The notes: a model not told the origin generated them from the sequence alone. DNA of 11,695 nucleotides from Deltaproteobacteria bacterium (GCA_023488945.1 JAMDBZ010000049.1:1-11695), one strand, 5' to 3'; positions 1 through 6,285 are shown, counted from the stretch's first letter. Made by a program: numbers and translations.

Positions 1-68
1 GGCCGCCCGCTCCGCCTTCTCCCGGTAAGCCCTCGTGTTCCTTCCCTCCGATATCCGCTCTCGCTCAC
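1..68 (-). CDS. Possible start of an unidentified gene, cut by window edge
   Basis: A GTG codon at 68-66 follows a good Shine-Dalgarno sequence (AAGGAG, 6 nt spacer). It lies about 55 nt downstream of the start site predicted from the sigma-54 promoter at 136-150, which is why I call a gene here. Only 22 codons are visible, giving a basic, arginine-rich start (SESGYRREGTRG after the first residue). An overlapping frame reads more like normal protein (YREKAERAA) and has better GC at third positions, but it has no usual start codon after its upstream stop. The frame is therefore uncertain, and so is whether this is a protein gene at all. No function can be assigned. Confidence 0.33.
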   Translation of the reverse strand, partial: MSESGYRREGTRGLTGRRRSGR

Positions 69-135
69 TGTCCTCTCCTTCCGTTCGTCAGTTCGCCGGG
101 GAAACCGCTCCGGACCGGTTGACGGGCGGGTAAAA

Positions 136-150
136 GCAGCCCCCGTGCCA
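136..150 (-). promoter_or_regulatory. Sigma-54 (-24/-12) promoter 1
   Basis: On the minus strand the sequence reads TGGCACGGGGGCTGC. It has the invariant GG (149-148) and GC (137-136) exactly 10 nt apart and differs from the usual TGGCACG-N4-TTGC only at the first T of the -12 element. Predicted transcription starts near position 124. The enhancer-like element at 237-268 lies 88 bp upstream of the -24 G. It would drive the possible gene beginning at 68. Confidence 0.68.
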
Positions 151-236
151 ATGCGTCCGACGAACGGCAACATCCCGGAAAACCAGGGGTCCCATGGGAA
201 AAAACGCGCGGGCGGAACGAATCGGGGAAGTCGTCC

Positions 237-268
237 GAAGAATATTGTTCAAACAATGAGGAGTATTC
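237..268 (-). promoter_or_regulatory. Enhancer-like upstream element, copy 1
   Basis: On the plus strand this 32-bp stretch starts with GAAGAATA, contains GAGGAG and ends with TATTC. The same three blocks occur in the same order and orientation at 865-897. It contains a palindrome, ATTGTT-CA-AACAAT, at 244-257, and its outer GAATA and TATTC are inverted copies of each other. It is AT-rich in a GC-rich setting and is centred about 128 bp upstream of the predicted start of sigma-54 promoter 1, a normal place for an NtrC-type activator site. Binding by the response regulator at 3971-5347 is inference. Confidence 0.55.
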
Positions 269-396
269 GACAGGCCAGAGGAGGATGTGCCGGGCCGCGG
301 ACCGAATAACGAGAGGGAACGCCCGGCGACGAGGCGAACACCGCGTGACCGGGAAGGAAGAAGCCGGGACTGGAGGTTTGGAGAAGTTCCGGCGGG

Positions 397-443
397 AAGG
401 GGAACGGCGCGGTCCCCTTTCGGGCGGCCGCGCCGTTCCCCTT
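397..443 (-). terminator. Strong 16-bp hairpin after the small exported gene
   Basis: The arms 397-412 (AAGGGGAACGGCGCGG) and 428-443 are perfect reverse complements over 16 bp, with a 15-nt loop. The hairpin begins 28 nt after the stop of the 471-722 gene. No run of U follows it on the minus strand, so it may act as an mRNA end-stabilising structure or a non-canonical terminator. The rest of 269-396 shows nothing I recognise. Confidence 0.6.
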
Positions 444-470
444 GCACCGCTTCGAGAGCGGTTCGGCAGG

Positions 471-722
471 TTACGGCGTGTCGATGCCCCCCCGGTAGAG
501 TCGGCCGCCGACTTCGACCACGACGTCCTTCCCCTTGGCCAGAGCGCTCTTCCCGGAGGCATCCGAGAAGTAACCCACCGGGAGTTTCCCGGTCTCCAGC
601 GCCTCCTGGTATTGCCAGGTTCCCTGTTCGGGCGCGCTCTTCCCCGCCGCCCACGCCGCGCCGCCGGCAATCATGGTTGCCACCGCTGCGACCGTCACGA
701 TCGTCAAAATGCGGGATTTCAT
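471..722 (-). CDS. Small exported protein of unknown function
   Basis: This encodes 83 residues. Residues 1-25 form a clear Sec signal peptide: MKSR, then a hydrophobic alanine/valine/isoleucine core ending in a likely AWA cleavage site, leaving a mature protein of about 58 residues in the periplasm or outside the cell. The mature part has no Cys, His or membrane segment and ends in a short strand-like region (KDVVVEVGGRLYRGG). I do not recognise the family. The ATG at 722 is chosen over an upstream ATG at 758 because it has a strong AAGGAGGGA ribosome site 7 nt away and opens the signal peptide directly. The 758 start would also lie upstream of the predicted sigma-54 transcription start near 753. 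Promoter 2 (764-779) and the upstream element (865-897) suggest inducible expression through an NtrC-type activator. The position, next to a sigma-54 two-component system, recalls zraP beside zraSR, but no ZraP-like metal-binding motif is visible. Confidence 0.8.
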   Translation of the reverse strand: MKSRILTIVTVAAVATMIAGGAAWAAGKSAPEQGTWQYQEALETGKLPVGYFSDASGKSALAKGKDVVVEVGGRLYRGGIDTP

Positions 723-763
723 TTCGAGTCCCTCCTTTTGTGGAATGTCTGGCGGCATTGGGC

Positions 764-779
764 TGCATCGGGCGTGCCA
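764..779 (-). promoter_or_regulatory. Sigma-54 (-24/-12) promoter 2
   Basis: On the minus strand the sequence reads TGGCACGCCCGATGCA. The GG (778-777) and GC (766-765) are 10 nt apart, with a full TGGCACG -24 box. The -12 box is ATGCA instead of TTGCA. The predicted start is near 753, giving a ~31-nt leader that holds the Shine-Dalgarno sequence of the 722 start. The related element at 865-897 lies 87 bp upstream of the -24 G. Confidence 0.76.
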
Positions 780-808
780 TGGGAGGCTCGGGCGAAATGA
801 CTTGCTGT

Positions 809-825
809 TCCGCCAACTTGGCGGA
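809..825. repeat. 17-bp palindrome between enhancer and promoter 2
   Basis: The sequence TCCGCCAA-C-TTGGCGGA is a perfect 8-bp inverted repeat around one central base. It lies between the upstream element (865-897) and sigma-54 promoter 2, at roughly -56 to -72 from the predicted start. It could bind a dimeric regulator or a second activator. It has no equivalent in the module at 136-268, where the corresponding spacer instead holds a different 10-bp palindrome (TCCCATGGGA, 190-199). Confidence 0.4.
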
Positions 826-864
826 GGATCCCCGCGCCCCCCCTTCGCCCCGGATCGATGATTT

Positions 865-897
865 GAAGAATAGTGTCGAATGGGGAGGAGAATATTC
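865..897 (-). promoter_or_regulatory. Enhancer-like upstream element, copy 2
   Basis: This 33-bp stretch shares GAAGAATA (865-872), GAGGAG and TATTC with copy 1 at 237-268, in the same order and orientation. It also contains the palindrome GAATATTC at 890-897. It begins 30 bp after the stop of the Nramp-Usp gene and is centred about 128 bp upstream of the predicted start of sigma-54 promoter 2. The matching geometry of the two copies is the main reason to regard both as activator sites. Confidence 0.58.
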
Positions 898-926
898 CGG
901 ATGGAGGCAGCGCGTCGGCCGGAAAA

Positions 927-2819
927 TCAGGCGCCCGGGCGGCCCACCACCAGCACGGCGATCTTCAGGCGGTGCCGGAGCTCGTCGATCGTGGAGCCGT
1001 GGAGCCAGTCGGCGAAGCCGCGGTGCCCGTGCGCTCCCGCGACGAGGAGCTCCGCGCCGTGCCGATCGACGATTTCGGGGATGGCGCGGACCGGGTGGCC
1101 GAACCCGAGCTCGACTTCCACCTCGACGTCGTACTTGCCGAGCGACACGGCGTATTGTCTCAACCGCTCCAGGTCCTTCCGGCTCTCGGTGTCCTCCGCC
1201 TCGCCGCCGAGCGCGCTCGCCCCGGCGCTTTCGACGCAGTGGATGAGCAGGAGCGGGCAACGGGCGGCCGCGGCAAGCGACGCGGCGCGCGTCAGGACCT
1301 CGTCGTCCGCCGGCCCGAAATCGAGCGCCGCCGCGATCTTCCGGAACGGCCGGGCCGGCTCGATCTCCCGCGGCTCCTCCTCGCCGTGGACGCTCGCCGG
1401 CGGGCGCCGGACCCTCCGGCGGGAGATCCACGGCTCCAGCAGGACGAACAGGAGCAGAAGCCCCACGGCGACGGCAGCCGGCAAAACGAGCGCCCGGGCC
1501 ACGGTCCCGACGGTCCCGCCCACGGAAATCCACCCCCCCACCTCATCGACCACAAGCTTCACGTTCAGGAGGGCGATGATCCCGGCGCACAGCCACGCCA
1601 GCGCCCGGACCCAGCCCGTGACCGCGAACGCTCCCATCTGCTTCCGGTCACTCACCATGTGGATCAGGGGAACGACGGCGAAGGAGAGCTGGAGGGAGAG
1701 GACGACCTGGCTCAGGACCAGGAGATTCCCGAGCTTCCCCTCGCCGAACCAGGCGATGGTCGCGATCGCGGGCACGATCGCGAGCGCCCGGGTCACCATC
1801 CGCCGGAGCCATGGCCGCAGCCGGATGTTCACGAACCCTTCCATCACGATCTGTCCGGCGAGCGTCCCCGTGATGGTCGAGCTCTGCCCGGAGCAGATGA
1901 GCGCCACCGCGAACAGGACCGGTGCCAGGGAGTTCCCGACGATCGGCGCCAGAAGCCTGTGGGCCTCCTGGATCTGGGCGACCTCGGTGTAGCCGGCCCG
2001 GAAGAAGACGGCGGCTGACAGGACCAGGATCGCCGCGTTCGTGAAGAAGGCGAGGTTGAGCGCCACCACGGAGTCGACGAGGTTGAATTTCAGCGACTGG
2101 CGGATTCCGCCCGCGGTCTTGATCACCCGGCGCGACTGGACGAGCGAGGAGTGGAGATACAGGTTGTGCGGCATCACCGTCGCCCCCAGGATCCCGATCG
2201 CGAAGTACAGGGCGCTGGAATCCGGCAGGGCCGGCATGAACCCGCGGAGGATCCCCGCCCCGTCCGGGCGGGACAGGAGGATCTCGACGAGGAAGCAGGC
2301 GCCGATCGTCCCGATGAGGACCACGATGAACGCCTCCATCTTCCGGATCCCCGCGTGGTGGAGGAGGAGGAGGAGGAAGGTGTCCAGGGCGGTGATCAGC
2401 ACACCGTACAGGAGGGGGATCCCGAACAGAAGCTGCAGGCCGATGGCCGACCCGACCACCTCGGCGATGTCACACGCGGCGATGGCGACCTCGCACAGGA
2501 TCCACAGGACCGCGTTGACCGGCGCCGGATAGCGGTCGCGGCACGCCTGGGCGAGGTCCCTCCCGGAGACGAGCCCCAGACGCGCCGAGAGGCTCTGGAG
2601 GAGCACGGCCATCGCGTTGGACATGAGCAGGACCCAGAGCAGCGCGTAGCCGTACCGGGAGCCGGCGGCGATGTCGGTGGCCCAGTTCCCCGGGTCCATG
2701 TAGCCGACGGAGACGAGGTAGGCCGGTCCGGCGAAGGCGAGGAGGCGCCGCAGGAACCCCCGCGCCTCCGGGATCGCCACCGTCGAATGGACTTCCGAGA
2801 GCGACCTGTCGTCAGCCAC
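927..2819 (-). CDS. Nramp (MntH-type) metal-ion transporter fused to UspA domain
   Basis: This 630-residue inner-membrane protein is predicted to import Mn2+, Fe2+ or a similar divalent ion with protons. Residues ~25-465 are the Nramp/SLC11 transporter, with about 11 membrane segments. The metal-site motifs are intact: DPGN at 42-45 in segment 1 and MPHN at 216-219 in segment 6, whose methionine is typical of transition-metal rather than Mg2+ or Al3+ relatives. A charged linker (466-490) leads to a cytoplasmic UspA domain (~491-627) with the ATP-binding pattern G-x2-G-x9-G-S (G595, G598, G608, S609). E. coli MntH is about 410 residues, so the extra length is the Usp domain. The start is GTG at 2819, overlapping the end of the kinase gene by 8 bp (GTGGCTGA), with GGAGAGG upstream, so translation is probably coupled. 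The Usp domain may sense ATP or energy state and gate uptake; that is inference. No clear hairpin terminator follows. Confidence 0.93.
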   Translation of the reverse strand: MADDRSLSEVHSTVAIPEARGFLRRLLAFAGPAYLVSVGYMDPGNWATDIAAGSRYGYALLWVLLMSNAMAVLLQSLSARLGLVSGRDLAQACRDRYPAPVNAVLWILCEVAIAACDIAEVVGSAIGLQLLFGIPLLYGVLITALDTFLLLLLHHAGIRKMEAFIVVLIGTIGACFLVEILLSRPDGAGILRGFMPALPDSSALYFAIGILGATVMPHNLYLHSSLVQSRRVIKTAGGIRQSLKFNLVDSVVALNLAFFTNAAILVLSAAVFFRAGYTEVAQIQEAHRLLAPIVGNSLAPVLFAVALICSGQSSTITGTLAGQIVMEGFVNIRLRPWLRRMVTRALAIVPAIATIAWFGEGKLGNLLVLSQVVLSLQLSFAVVPLIHMVSDRKQMGAFAVTGWVRALAWLCAGIIALLNVKLVVDEVGGWISVGGTVGTVARALVLPAAVAVGLLLLFVLLEPWISRRRVRRPPASVHGEEEPREIEPARPFRKIAAALDFGPADDEVLTRAASLAAAARCPLLLIHCVESAGASALGGEAEDTESRKDLERLRQYAVSLGKYDVEVEVELGFGHPVRAIPEIVDRHGAELLVAGAHGHRGFADWLHGSTIDELRHRLKIAVLVVGRPGA

Positions 2820-3993
2820 CGGCCTCTCCGCCGGCGGGAAGGGTGAGCGAGAACTCCACCCCCCCGCCGTCCGGCAGGTTCCGCACCGAGAGGACCCCGT
2901 CGTGCTGGTCGGCGATGCGGGAGCAAATCGACAGCCCCAGCCCCGTGCCCCCGTCCTTGGTCGTGTAGAAGGGGTCGAAGATCCGCTCGAGATGATCCTC
3001 CGGGATCGGCGGCCCCGTGTTCGCGACGCGCGTGGCGACGAACTCCCGCTCCCCCCGTTTCTCCCGATGGACGGAGAGCTCCAGCCGCCCGCCGCCCCGC
3101 GGCGCCATCGCCTGGACCGCGTTGATCGCGATGTTGAGGAGGAGCTGGGCCAGGCGGTCGGGGTCGCCCATCACGGACGGCGGCGCGGATCCCCCGTAAG
3201 GACGAACGGCGGTGGCGACCCCTTCGCGGCGCGCCTGGGTCTCCACCAGGGACCCCACCCGTTCCGCGACCTCCCGCATATCGAGGGGACGCCGCTCCGA
3301 GGGAGCCGGCGCCGCGAACGAGAGGAACCGGTCCGCGGTCTGCGCCAGGCGGTCGATCTCCTCCATGTGGATGTCGAGCATCCGCCGCTCGGGCGCCCCC
3401 TCCGGGATGACATCGCGCAGGATCTCGGCCGTCCCCTTCATCGCGTGGAGCGGGTTCTTGATCTCGTGCGCGATCCCCGCCGTCAGCTCTCCCAGCGCCC
3501 CGAGCCGGCCGGCCCGGATCAATTGGGACTCGATCCGGCGCTGCTCATCGAGCGCATCGGACAGCTTTCCGGCCAGCCGCTCCTGCTTCTCCCGCTCGCG
3601 CCGCTCCCGGTCGACGAGGAGCCCCGCAACCACCGCCACGATGTTGTAGAGAACGATCTCGAGCCCCTTTTCGAGGGCATTGCCCGGATCCTGCGCCACG
3701 ATGCTCGTGAAGGCGTGCGGAAAGTAGATGAGGGAGGCGAAGACGGAGAGCGCGATCGCCCCCCTGACGCCCGTGGAAAAGGCGGCGAACAGGATCGGGA
3801 GATAATAGAGGCGGCGCAGGACGTCGTGGACCCAGGCGTGCTGCTCCCCCGTCCGGTAGTGCAGGATGGTGATGACGAGGGACGGAATCCAGGCCGACAG
3901 GACCACCTTCGGGGCGAAGACGGCCCGGAGGTCATCCACGACGGCTGCGGCCAGACCGGTCCTTCCCTTCTCAGGCGTCCCGTCGGATTCCAT
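2812..3993 (-). CDS. Membrane sensor histidine kinase, NtrB/AtoS-like
   Basis: This encodes 393 residues. Residues ~30-128 hold about four membrane segments with almost no periplasmic loop, suggesting that it senses within the membrane or through a partner. A coiled coil (~128-165) joins this to the HisKA domain, with the phosphorylated histidine at H176 in HEIKNPL. The ATPase domain shows the N box (N287 and N291 in LLLNIAINAVQA), a variant G1 box (NTGPPI, with N where D is usual), the F box FDPFYTTK (339-346) and the G2 box GGTGLGLSI (348-356). The G1 change is, as I recall, common in this type of kinase and does not by itself imply inactivity. The ATG at 3993 lies inside the end of the response-regulator gene (23-bp overlap), and the gene overlaps the Nramp-Usp gene by 8 bp. 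It presumably phosphorylates the regulator just upstream. The signal is unknown, but the next gene suggests metal status. Confidence 0.92.
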   Translation of the reverse strand: MESDGTPEKGRTGLAAAVVDDLRAVFAPKVVLSAWIPSLVITILHYRTGEQHAWVHDVLRRLYYLPILFAAFSTGVRGAIALSVFASLIYFPHAFTSIVAQDPGNALEKGLEIVLYNIVAVVAGLLVDRERREREKQERLAGKLSDALDEQRRIESQLIRAGRLGALGELTAGIAHEIKNPLHAMKGTAEILRDVIPEGAPERRMLDIHMEEIDRLAQTADRFLSFAAPAPSERRPLDMREVAERVGSLVETQARREGVATAVRPYGGSAPPSVMGDPDRLAQLLLNIAINAVQAMAPRGGGRLELSVHREKRGEREFVATRVANTGPPIPEDHLERIFDPFYTTKDGGTGLGLSICSRIADQHDGVLSVRNLPDGGGVEFSLTLPAGGEAGG

Positions 3994-5347
3994 ACTTCTC
4001 GATCCGGTAGACGAGGATGTGCCGCGGCACGCGCAGGAAGGCGGCCGCCTGGGTGATGTTGCCCCCCTTGAGCCGAAGCGCGCGCTCGATCACCTTCTTC
4101 TCGAGATCCACCAGGGACAACCCTCCGGGCGGAAGCGGCGGCCAGTCGTCGACCGCCGCCTCGGGCGATCCATCCCCGGCGCGTGTCCCCGGGGGAGAAG
4201 GCGGGAGGTCCTCCGCCGACACCTCGTTGCCGCGGCACAGGATGGCCATCCGCTCGCAGGCGTTCTTGAGCTCCCGGACGTTGCCCGGCCACGGCCGGCG
4301 CGCAAGCTCCTCCATGACGGCGGGCGGCACGGCGATTTCCCTGTCTGCGACCAGCTCTTCAAGGAAACGCCGGACCAGGGGCGGGATATCCTCCGGGCGC
4401 TCCCGCAGCCGCGGGACGTGGATCTCGACGACGTTCAACCGGTAGTAGAGGTCCTCCCGGAACGTCCCCTCGCGGATCCGCTCCATCAGGTCCCGGTTGG
4501 TGGCCGCCACGATCCTTGCGTCGACCGGGATCGGCCGGTCGCCTCCGACCGCATCGACTATCTTTTCCTGGAGCGCGCGAAGCAGCTTCGGCTGGAGGGA
4601 CAACGGAATCTCGCCGATCTCGTCGAGAAACAACGTCCCCCGGGACGCCTGCCGGAACCGGCCGAGCCGGTCCCGGACCGCGCCGGTGAACGCCCCGCGC
4701 GCGTGCCCGAACAGCTCCGACTCCAGGAGCTCCCCGGGGATCGCCGCGCAGTTGACCGCCACGAAAGGCCCCTCGGCACGGGGGGACCGGACGTGGATCC
4801 GGCGGGCCACCGCCTCCTTCCCCGTCCCGCTCTCCCCCGTGATGAGGACGGTCGCGTCGGTCGCCGCGACGCGGTCCGCGACCTCGAGGACCCGCCTCAT
4901 CGCGGGTGAAACGCTGACGATCTCCCGCTCGACGCCGGTCGCGCGGATCCTTAAGGTCCGGACCTCGGTCGCGAGCCGCTTCCGCTCAAGCGCCTTCCCG
5001 ACCGCGAGGAGAAGCTGGTCACGGTGGAACGGCTTCCCGATGAAGTCGTAGGCGCCTTCCTTCATCGCCTCGACCGCCGTCTCCACGTTCCCGAACGCGG
5101 TGATGACGAGGACGGGGACGTCCGACGCCTGGCGGCGCACCGCCTTCAGCACGTCGATCCCCGAGATCCCGGGCATCTTGACGTCGGTAATGACGAGGTC
5201 GAACATCCCGGCGGAAAATGCGGCCAGGCCCTCCCGGCCGTCCGACGCGGCGGTGACCTCGTGGCCGGCCTTCCGGAGATTGAAGAGGGCCACCTCCCGG
5301 CCCGCCCGGTCGTCGTCTATGAAGAGGATGCGCCCGGCCATGGCCAT
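3971..5347 (-). CDS. NtrC-family sigma-54-dependent response regulator
   Basis: This encodes 458 residues in the usual three parts. The receiver (6-120) has the acidic pair at D11/D12, the phosphorylation site D55, T83 and K105. The AAA+ domain (~145-375) has Walker A GESGTGK (171-177), the sigma-54-contacting GAFTGA loop (218-223), Walker B LFLDE (239-243) and arginine-finger-type residues further on. A Fis-type helix-turn-helix lies at ~414-454. It should activate transcription only with sigma-54, from distant upstream sites. The two sigma-54 promoters at 136-150 and 764-779, each with a matching upstream element, are the obvious candidates. The ATG at 5347 is one base after the PIN-gene stop. 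The in-frame ATG at 5341 sits better spaced from GGTGAG and may be the true start. The gene overlaps the kinase gene, so the pair is co-translated. Confidence 0.94.
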   Translation of the reverse strand: MAMAGRILFIDDDRAGREVALFNLRKAGHEVTAASDGREGLAAFSAGMFDLVITDVKMPGISGIDVLKAVRRQASDVPVLVITAFGNVETAVEAMKEGAYDFIGKPFHRDQLLLAVGKALERKRLATEVRTLRIRATGVEREIVSVSPAMRRVLEVADRVAATDATVLITGESGTGKEAVARRIHVRSPRAEGPFVAVNCAAIPGELLESELFGHARGAFTGAVRDRLGRFRQASRGTLFLDEIGEIPLSLQPKLLRALQEKIVDAVGGDRPIPVDARIVAATNRDLMERIREGTFREDLYYRLNVVEIHVPRLRERPEDIPPLVRRFLEELVADREIAVPPAVMEELARRPWPGNVRELKNACERMAILCRGNEVSAEDLPPSPPGTRAGDGSPEAAVDDWPPLPPGGLSLVDLEKKVIERALRLKGGNITQAAAFLRVPRHILVYRIEKYGIRRDA

Positions 5348-5348
5348 C

Positions 5349-5771
5349 TCACCGAATCACCGTCATCCCGAGGGCCGGGAAATCGGCGTCGAAGGAGAGC
5401 ACCGGGATCCCCTTCAGGCGCCCCGTGACGATGGAATACGACAGGAGATCGACGAAGGAAACCTTCCTCCCCGCCGCGTGCCGCGGGAACAGCGCGGCCG
5501 CCGACCGGAATTCCGCCTCCGCCGGCGCGTGGACCCGGAAGCCGGGGAGCGCCTTGAGCACGGCCGCGGCCTCCGAATATCCATAATGGTACAAGAGCAG
5601 CGTGACCGCCTCCCCGACAACGGGCCAGGAGGAATGGATCTCGACCCGTTCCCGGACCGCGTCCCGAAAGAGCTCCTCCGCCCGCTCGTGGAGGTCGTCT
5701 CTTTTGGAAAACAGGGCGATCAGGAAGCCGGCGTCCGCGAAGACGCGCCGGTGGCCGGAGAAACGGGACAC
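5349..5771 (-). CDS. PIN-domain ribonuclease toxin (VapC-like)
   Basis: This encodes 140 residues, the usual size for a single PIN domain. The Mg2+-binding acidic residues are visible in order: D13 (VFADAGFLIALF), E54 (VVGEAVTLL), D108 (SFVDLLSYSI) and D128/D130 (LSFDADF). Such proteins cleave RNA and are held inactive by the partner encoded just upstream. The start is GTG at 5771, 6 bp after the antitoxin stop, with GGAGGT upstream. The stop at 5349 sits one base before the first ATG of the response regulator, so the pair appears to head the same transcript as the two-component system. It could be a free-standing stability or stress module or a post-transcriptional part of this operon; sequence alone cannot decide. 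Confidence 0.85.
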   Translation of the reverse strand: MSRFSGHRRVFADAGFLIALFSKRDDLHERAEELFRDAVRERVEIHSSWPVVGEAVTLLLYHYGYSEAAAVLKALPGFRVHAPAEAEFRSAAALFPRHAAGRKVSFVDLLSYSIVTGRLKGIPVLSFDADFPALGMTVIR

Positions 5772-5777
5772 CCCCCC

Positions 5778-6044
5778 CTACCTCCCGGACTTGCCGTAGA
5801 GAAGATCCTTGTATCGGGCCGCGACCCGCTTTTTCTTCCCCTTGCCGGACGGCAGGGACCCGATGATCTCGATGACCCCCGCCGCCGGATCGGGCGGCGG
5901 AAGCAGCTCGAGCCGGGCGAAGGGCCTCCCTCGCCGGGATATCTCGACAGCTTCGCCGGGCCGCAGGATCCGGTCGAGCCGCGTCAGTTTCTCGCGCGCC
6001 TCCGTAATCGAGAGATGATTGATCTTCACCCGCCGCATTTTCAT
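5778..6044 (-). CDS. Phd/YefM-like antitoxin
   Basis: This encodes 88 residues. Residues ~6-48 match the Phd/YefM DNA-binding fold: an N-terminal strand, then ITEAREKLTRLDRILRPGE and the strand pair VEISRRGRPFARL. The proline- and lysine-rich C-terminal part would bind and neutralise the PIN protein encoded 6 bp downstream. The ATG at 6044 has AGGAGG 8 nt upstream; a second in-frame ATG at 6038 is possible. Proteins of this type usually repress their own promoter, often with the toxin. The duplicated TGTACA-containing sites at 6058-6067 and 6089-6099 flank the promoter and are good candidates for its operator. If so, this antitoxin would also set the level of the downstream two-component and transporter genes. 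Confidence 0.84.
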   Translation of the reverse strand: MKMRRVKINHLSITEAREKLTRLDRILRPGEAVEISRRGRPFARLELLPPPDPAAGVIEIIGSLPSGKGKKKRVAARYKDLLYGKSGR

Positions 6045-6057
6045 CCGGTCGCCCTCC

Positions 6058-6099
6058 TGTACAAATCATAACATCTCCATGGAACAAATGTACAAAATC
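6058..6099. repeat. Paired direct repeats, likely antitoxin operator
   Basis: TGTACAAATC (6058-6067) and TGTACAAAATC (6089-6099) are direct repeats with starts 31 bp apart, close to three helical turns. Each begins with the palindrome TGTACA. One overlaps the proposed -35 box and the other lies just downstream of the -10 box, an arrangement suited to repression by a Phd-type antitoxin. Binding is inferred. Confidence 0.5.
6065..6095 (-). promoter_or_regulatory. Probable sigma-70 promoter of the antitoxin operon
   Basis: On the minus strand, TTGTAC (6095-6090) and TATGAT (6070-6065) resemble -35 and -10 boxes. The spacer is 19 bp, longer than the ideal 17. The -10 box differs from TATAAT at one base. 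It sits 20-50 bp upstream of the antitoxin ATG, in an AT-rich island within GC-rich DNA. Confidence 0.5.
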
Positions 6100-6246
6100 G
6101 GGAGCTGCGAGGGGACCGCTTTCGCGGACAACCGGAGGTCCGGCGGGGATGAGGAAACCCGCGGCACTTCTCCTCGCGTTGAGCTTCGGCGGATATGGAC
6201 GGGCGGACGCGGGTCCGTTCGGCCCGCGCGAACCTTGCCAAGGACT

Positions 6247-6280
6247 GCGCGGGGCGCTCCGGCATCGGGGCGCCCCGCGC
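6247..6280 (-). terminator. GC-rich hairpin after hicB-like gene
   Basis: The arms 6247-6257 (GCGCGGGGCGC) and 6270-6280 pair perfectly over 11 bp around a 12-nt loop, 5 nt after the stop of the HicB-like gene. No U-run follows, so it is a non-canonical terminator or an mRNA end structure. A smaller palindrome, CCTTGCCAAGG, lies just beyond it. Confidence 0.55.
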
Positions 6281-6285
6281 GCGCA

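Noticed and set aside
69..235. A riboswitch in the leader regions of the two sigma-54 units
   Set aside because: The stretch is mostly upstream of the predicted transcription start, and I saw none of the conserved cores I compared (c-di-GMP, fluoride, guanidine types).
237..897. The two repeated elements as ends of a mobile element carrying the small gene
   Set aside because: They are direct, imperfect (block-like) copies, with no transposase, no target duplication and each tied to a sigma-54 promoter at the same distance; regulatory sites explain them better.
88..1533. 481-residue minus-strand ORF spanning the Nramp end, the spacer and the small exported gene
   Set aside because: It is in another frame to two well-supported genes, crosses two predicted promoters and has arginine/glycine-rich shadow composition.
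873..2846. Long plus-strand ORFs opposite the Nramp-Usp gene (for example 873-2018 and 2151-2846)
   Set aside because: They are charged, proline/arginine-rich translations with no domain, typical of the antisense frame of GC-rich coding DNA; the minus-strand frame holds complete transporter motifs.
2902..4909. Plus-strand ORFs opposite the kinase and regulator genes
   Set aside because: They are low-complexity shadows; the minus strand encodes all expected kinase and NtrC motifs in order.
6041..6285. A HicA toxin gene downstream of the HicB-like gene
   Set aside because: The frames there hold only shadow-like sequence; no HicA-type GSH-containing motif or suitable start was found.
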